A stretch of 64,000 nucleotides of DNA, taken from NCBI GenBank assembly GCA_038121105.1, contig JAYONB010000002.1:1-64000 (forward strand), in the 5' to 3' direction. Origin of the DNA: CALJDF01 sp038121105 (GTDB lineage Bacteria > Pseudomonadota > Alphaproteobacteria > SHVP01). Both the position numbers and the translations under genes were made by a program. The first letter of the stretch is position 1; every line of letters starts with the position of its first letter. The notes beneath the pieces are model-generated. The model made no database searches and was not told where the DNA came from. It saw only the letters and a program-made list of their open reading frames with translations. Shown here one piece after another: positions 60,347-64,000 of the stretch.

Positions 60347-60430
60347 ATGAGGACGATAGCACCAAATTCGCCGTTGCGGCCCACCTTGACCGGCGCAAGG
60401 CGGACGCATAGGTAGGGTGCTGGAGACGAA

Positions 60431-60949
60431 ATGGTCCTACGACAGATCATAACCGCCCCCGATCCGCGTCTCCGCGAGACTTCGCGGCCGGTCGAAGATA
60501 TCGATGATGACGTCCGCACGCTGATGGATGACATGCTGGAAACGATGTATGCGGCGCCGGGCGTGGGCCTGTCGGCCATTCAGGTGGGCGTGGCACGCCG
60601 GATCGTCGTGATCGATACCGCCAAAGATCCCGACCCACCCGAACCGCTGCGTCTGATCAATCCCGAGATTATCTGGCAGGCGGAGGAAACCAGCCCATTC
60701 GAAGAAGGCTGCTTGTCCTTTCCCGATCAGTATGAAGAAGTCGAACGTCCCGGCGCCGTCCATGTCCAATATTTGGACGAGAACGGCGTGCGCCGTGTGG
60801 TCGAGGCGGAAGGCCTGCAAGCCATTGCGCTTCAGCACGAGATCGACCACCTCGACGGCGTCCTGCTCGTCGATCACATCTCGACCATCAAGCGCAACAT
60901 CATCATGCGGCGCATGAAGAAGCTGCGGCGCTTGCAGGCCGCAGAATAG
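60431..60949 (+). CDS. def: peptide deformylase
   Basis: A 172-residue iron/zinc hydrolase removing the N-formyl group of new proteins. The three active-site motifs are GVGLSAIQVG, EGCLSFP (metal Cys) and QHEIDHLDG (two metal His and the catalytic Glu). Motif 1 has Ser where most have Ala. GGAG lies upstream. It is followed by fmt, giving the usual def-fmt formylation pair. Confidence 0.96.
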   Translation: MVLRQIITAPDPRLRETSRPVEDIDDDVRTLMDDMLETMYAAPGVGLSAIQVGVARRIVVIDTAKDPDPPEPLRLINPEIIWQAEETSPFEEGCLSFPDQYEEVERPGAVHVQYLDENGVRRVVEAEGLQAIALQHEIDHLDGVLLVDHISTIKRNIIMRRMKKLRRLQAAE

Positions 60950-60960
60950 GTAGGGTGCCT

Positions 60961-61872
60961 GTGAGGGTCGTCTTCATGGGCACGCCCGATTTTGCGGTTC
61001 CCATTTTGCGCGCGGTGATCCCCGGCAATGAAGTGGTCGCAGTCTATAGCCAGCCGCCGCGCCCCGCCGGGCGCGGTCATCGAACTAGGCCTTCTCCGGT
61101 TCACCGCGTCGCCGAGGAACACGGCATTCCGGTTCGCACGCCGAAATCGCTTAAGAATCCGGACGCGCAAGAGCAATTCCGTTCGCTGGAGGCCGATATT
61201 GCCGTCGTCGCCGCGTACGGCTTGATCCTGCCCCAAGCTATTCTCGACGCGCCGCGATGGGGCTGCGTCAATATCCATGCGTCGTTGTTGCCGCGCTGGC
61301 GTGGCGCCGCGCCAATCCAACGCGCCATTCTGGCGGGCGATACCGAGAGCGGCGTGTGTTTGATGCAGATGGACGCGGGACTCGATACTGGACCTGTCTT
61401 CGCCTGCCAATCCACCCAGATCGACGAGACGACGACGGCTGGTGCGCTCCACGATCGCTTGGCAGAAATCGGCGCCTCTTTGATGGAGGCTTGGCTGCCT
61501 AGGATAGCGGGAGGGTCGGCAAAAGCGACGCCACAGAAGGCGGACGGTGTGACCTACGCCGACAAAATCGACCGTGGCGAGACCCGAATCGTTTGGCAGG
61601 AAACTGCGGGTCGGGTTGTCCGACGGATCAATGCCTTTGCGCCGGTGCCCGGCGCGTGGACCGAATGGGCGGGTGCGCGCATCAAAGTGCTGGCCGCGCG
61701 GTCGTGCGACGGTGTCGGGGAGCCCGGCGTTGCGCTCACCGACGGGTTGGTCATCGCCTGCGGCGACGGCGCGGTTGAGGTCACGCACCTGCAAGTCGCC
61801 GGCCGTCAGGCAATGGACGCCAAGGCGTTTTTGACTGGGCATGCGGTGCCGACGGGAACGCGTTTCGTCTGA
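60961..61872 (+). CDS. fmt: methionyl-tRNA formyltransferase
   Basis: A 303-residue enzyme formylating initiator Met-tRNA with 10-formyl-THF. The N-terminus MRVVFMGTPDFAVPIL, the catalytic NIHASLLPRWRGAAPIQRAI and the C-terminal OB-fold (WARINAFAPVPGAWT-like, here RRINAFAPVPGAWTEW) are present. GTG 60961 is preferred to GTG 60955 because AGGTAGGG lies 6 bases before it and the conserved N-terminus begins there. Its stop overlaps the truA start (TGATG-type). Confidence 0.95.
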   Translation: MRVVFMGTPDFAVPILRAVIPGNEVVAVYSQPPRPAGRGHRTRPSPVHRVAEEHGIPVRTPKSLKNPDAQEQFRSLEADIAVVAAYGLILPQAILDAPRWGCVNIHASLLPRWRGAAPIQRAILAGDTESGVCLMQMDAGLDTGPVFACQSTQIDETTTAGALHDRLAEIGASLMEAWLPRIAGGSAKATPQKADGVTYADKIDRGETRIVWQETAGRVVRRINAFAPVPGAWTEWAGARIKVLAARSCDGVGEPGVALTDGLVIACGDGAVEVTHLQVAGRQAMDAKAFLTGHAVPTGTRFV

Positions 61873-62618
61873 TGCCGCGCTACAAGCTGACGATTGAGTA
61901 TGACGGCGGTCCATTCGTTGGCTGGCAACGGCAGAAAAACGGACCTTCGATCCAGGAGGCGGTCGAGCGCGCCCTCCGTGCTTTTTCCGGCGAGGCGGTG
62001 ACGTTGCACGGCGCCGGTCGAACCGACGCCGGCGTGCACGCGTCGGGGCAGGTCGCGCACGTCGATCTTGTCAAGGATCACCCCACAGATACGGTCCGCG
62101 ACGCGTTGAACTACCATCTCAAGCCGCAACCGATTGCCGTGATATCGGCGATCCTCGTCGACGAGTCGTTTCATGCCCGCTTTTCGGCGATCGAACGCAC
62201 CTACGAGTACCGCATTCTCGCGCGCCGACCGCCGCCGACGGTCGATCAGGGACGGGTCTGGCATGTGCCGCCACCGCTCGATGCCGCCGCAATGCAGTTG
62301 GCGGCGGATCGATTGGTCGGCGAGCACGATTTCACGTCGTTTCGGGCGGCATTTTGTCAGGCAAAATCGCCAATCAAGACGCTCGAAGCGCTCGATGTCG
62401 TTCGGCAGGGCGAAATCATCAGCGTCACGGCGCGCGCCCGGTCGTTTCTGCGCAGCCAGGTGCGCGCGCTTGTCGGCTCCCTCAAGCTGGTCGGCGAGGG
62501 GCGTTGGTCGCCACAGGACGTGGCGGATGCGCTGACAAAGTGCGATCGTGCCGCCGCGGGGCCGACAGCCCCGCCCGATGGCCTCTACCTTCGCACGGTG
62601 CGTTACCCGGAAGACTAG
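61872..62618 (+). CDS. truA: tRNA pseudouridine(38-40) synthase
   Basis: A 248-residue enzyme isomerising U38-U40 in the anticodon arm. The catalytic Asp is in GAGRTDAGVHASGQVAHVDL, and the N-terminal IEYDGGPFVGWQRQKNGPS and C-terminal FLRSQVRALVGSLKLVGEGRW are standard. Length is normal. Its TAG shares CTAG with the dapE stop on the opposite strand. Confidence 0.96.
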   Translation: MPRYKLTIEYDGGPFVGWQRQKNGPSIQEAVERALRAFSGEAVTLHGAGRTDAGVHASGQVAHVDLVKDHPTDTVRDALNYHLKPQPIAVISAILVDESFHARFSAIERTYEYRILARRPPPTVDQGRVWHVPPPLDAAAMQLAADRLVGEHDFTSFRAAFCQAKSPIKTLEALDVVRQGEIISVTARARSFLRSQVRALVGSLKLVGEGRWSPQDVADALTKCDRAAAGPTAPPDGLYLRTVRYPED

Positions 62619-63769
62619 GGGCGAGCGGCAAAGTACCGCTTGATGATGTCCTCGTAGATGTCGCTCAAGGCAACGATGTCGTCGACCGCCACGTGTTCGT
62701 CGACCTTGTGCATGGTGCTGCCGATCAAGCCGAATTCGGCAATCGGCGCATAGTCCTTGATGAAACGCGCGTCGGAAGTACCCCCGGTTGTCGAGAGTTC
62801 CGGTTCGACTCCCAACCGTGCTTTCACCGCTTCGGCGACCATTGTGCTCAAAGGGCCCGGCGGCGTCAGAAAGGCCTCGCCCGTTACGTGGACATCAAGC
62901 GAATAAGTTCCGCCAAAGGAATCGAACGTTTCGGTCATCCACTTCTTCAAGCCATCCGAGGTCTGCAGATCGTTGAAGCGAATATTGATCCGTGCTCGCG
63001 CTTCGCTGGGGATTACGTTGCTGGCCGGATTGCCGACATCGATCGTCGTCACCTCGAGGTTCGACGCCTGGAAGTGATCGGTCCCGGCGTCCAACGGTTC
63101 GGCGGTAACGGCGGCCAGCATTTTTATCAGGCGCCCGACGGGATTGTCGGCGAGGTGAGGGTAGGCGACATGGCCTTGCGTGCCGTGTACGACTAGTTCG
63201 GCGGTCATCGATCCGCGCCGTCCGATCTTGATCATTTCGCCGAGTTGTAAGGGGTTGGTCGGCTCTCCGACAATACAGGCGTCGATCGTCTCGTCGTTCT
63301 CCGCCATCCATTCGAGAACCTTTTTGGTTCCGTTCACGGCAGGACCCTCTTCGTCACCGGTGATCAAGAGACTGATCGAGCCATGCGGCTTTTCTACCTC
63401 CAGCCGACGCGAACAGGCCGCGACGAATGCCGCCACCGCGCTCTTCATATCCGAAGCGCCGCGGCCGTAAAGCTTGCCGTCGTCGATGCGACCGCCGAAG
63501 GGGTTGGTTGTCCAGGCGGCGACGTCCCCGACCGGCACGACATCGGTGTGCCCGGCAAAACAGAAATTGGGCTGGTCCACGCCCCATCGCGCGTAAAGGT
63601 TTTGAACTTCGTCGTTGCCGTCTCCACTGAAGGTCAGTCGATGACAGGTAAAGCCGAGGTCTTCGAGCGCGGCTTGAAGCACATCCAGGGTGCCGCCGTC
63701 GGCCGGCGTCACGCTGTTGCAGCGAATCATATCCTGCGCGAGCGTGACCGGATCGATCGGGCTACTCAT
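62615..63769 (-). CDS. dapE: succinyl-diaminopimelate desuccinylase
   Basis: A 384-residue M20 dizinc peptidase-family enzyme giving LL-DAP for lysine and peptidoglycan. It has FAGHTDVVPVGD (metal His/Asp), YGRGASDMKSAVAAFVAA (bridging Asp), LLITGDEEGPAVNGTKKV (catalytic and metal Glu) and GGTSDARFIKDY near the C-terminus. The dimerisation domain lies between. It is downstream of dapD, 18 bases away, consistent with the same operon. Confidence 0.96.
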   Translation of the reverse strand: MSSPIDPVTLAQDMIRCNSVTPADGGTLDVLQAALEDLGFTCHRLTFSGDGNDEVQNLYARWGVDQPNFCFAGHTDVVPVGDVAAWTTNPFGGRIDDGKLYGRGASDMKSAVAAFVAACSRRLEVEKPHGSISLLITGDEEGPAVNGTKKVLEWMAENDETIDACIVGEPTNPLQLGEMIKIGRRGSMTAELVVHGTQGHVAYPHLADNPVGRLIKMLAAVTAEPLDAGTDHFQASNLEVTTIDVGNPASNVIPSEARARINIRFNDLQTSDGLKKWMTETFDSFGGTYSLDVHVTGEAFLTPPGPLSTMVAEAVKARLGVEPELSTTGGTSDARFIKDYAPIAEFGLIGSTMHKVDEHVAVDDIVALSDIYEDIIKRYFAARP

Positions 63770-63787
63770 TGGATATTCGGACCGAAG

Positions 63788-64000
63788 TCAGTCCCGTAGC
63801 AGATCGTTGACCGACGTCTTCGCGCGGGTCTGCTCGTCAACGCGCTTCACGATCACCGCGCAATAGAGCGAGGGGCCGGGCGTGCCGTCCGGGAGCGGCT
63901 TGCCGGGCAAGGTGCCGGGCACGACGACCGAATAAGCCGGCACGCGCCCAACGAAGACCTCTCCGGTCGCACGATCGACGATCTTCGTGCTGGCCCCGAT
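63788..64000 (-). CDS. dapD: 2,3,4,5-tetrahydropyridine-2,6-dicarboxylate N-succinyltransferase, C-terminal part
   Basis: The last 70 codons of DapD, cut by the window edge. The frame reads IGASTKIVDRATGEVFVGRV, then PAYSVVVPGTLPGK, SLYCAVIVKRVDEQTRAKT and SVNDLLRD, matching the C-terminal beta-helix and tail of DapD. It supplies the succinylated substrate upstream of DapE. Confidence 0.93.
   Translation of the reverse strand: MGASTKIVDRATGEVFVGRVPAYSVVVPGTLPGKPLPDGTPGPSLYCAVIVKRVDEQTRAKTSVNDLLRD

Overview
The window is about 60% G+C, densely packed and chromosomal. It looks like a free-living alphaproteobacterium, most likely Rhodospirillales-like. The basis is gene content and order: a TIGR02300 zinc-ribbon/acidic-tail protein, a DUF1150 protein after a small heat-shock protein, an rnd-kdsD-lptC-lptA-lptB-rpoN-ptsN run, a gltD-gltB pair, a short cytochrome c next to kdsB and pheA, an FzlA-like GST next to queG, and the block ffs-dnaX-ybaB-recR / rmuC / def-fmt-truA / dapE-dapD. 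No prophage, insertion sequence, CRISPR array or secretion island was seen. This is mostly core genome, and no gap exceeds 300 bases.

Layout. 1-6.8 kb: TIGR02300 protein, a methyltransferase, tRNA-Ala(GGC), a cNMP-binding protein, a gamma-carbonic-anhydrase-like protein, spermidine synthase, Hsp20, DUF1150, an M23 peptidase and ptsN. 7-12.4 kb (minus strand): rpoN, the Lpt lipopolysaccharide-export genes, kdsD, RNase D and tRNA-Leu(CAG). 12.5-20.5 kb: an NDUFA9-like protein, uppP, gltD and gltB. 20.6-25.2 kb: FzlA-like GST, queG, an SDR protein, an alpha/beta hydrolase and a glycosyltransferase. 25.3-34.9 kb: translation genes thrS, infC, rpmI, rplT, pheS, pheT and lepA, interrupted by a metal-responsive arsR-CDF transporter pair. 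35-43.8 kb: tRNA-Ser(GGA), two adjacent broken genes, a protease-like protein without a catalytic triad next to an MFS transporter, a GST, an M17 aminopeptidase, a gamma-glutamylcyclotransferase, a PAS-GGDEF-EAL protein and a MarR-like regulator. 43.8-52.7 kb (minus strand): a Yej-type peptide ABC transporter with two binding proteins, hisN and a cytochrome c. 52.9-64 kb: kdsB, pheA, nudC, the 4.5S RNA, dnaX-ybaB-recR, a Dph6-like ATPase, rmuC, def-fmt-truA, dapE and the 3' end of dapD.

Functional themes are outer-membrane biogenesis (kdsD, kdsB, lptABC, uppP), nitrogen metabolism and its control (rpoN, ptsN, gltBD), translation, amino-acid synthesis (pheA, hisN, dapDE) and replication/repair. 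The most informative local signals are: infC starting at an ATA codon; an arsR promoter whose operator lies between -35 and -10 and whose transcript should be leaderless; an ATGA-coupled methyltransferase/SnoaL pair in which both genes carry in-frame amber stops; a conserved-looking but triad-less HtrA-like protein; and the absence of hpf between rpoN and ptsN, replaced by a promoter, a palindrome and a 43-codon ORF abutting ptsN. I did not find a convincing wholly new multi-gene system.
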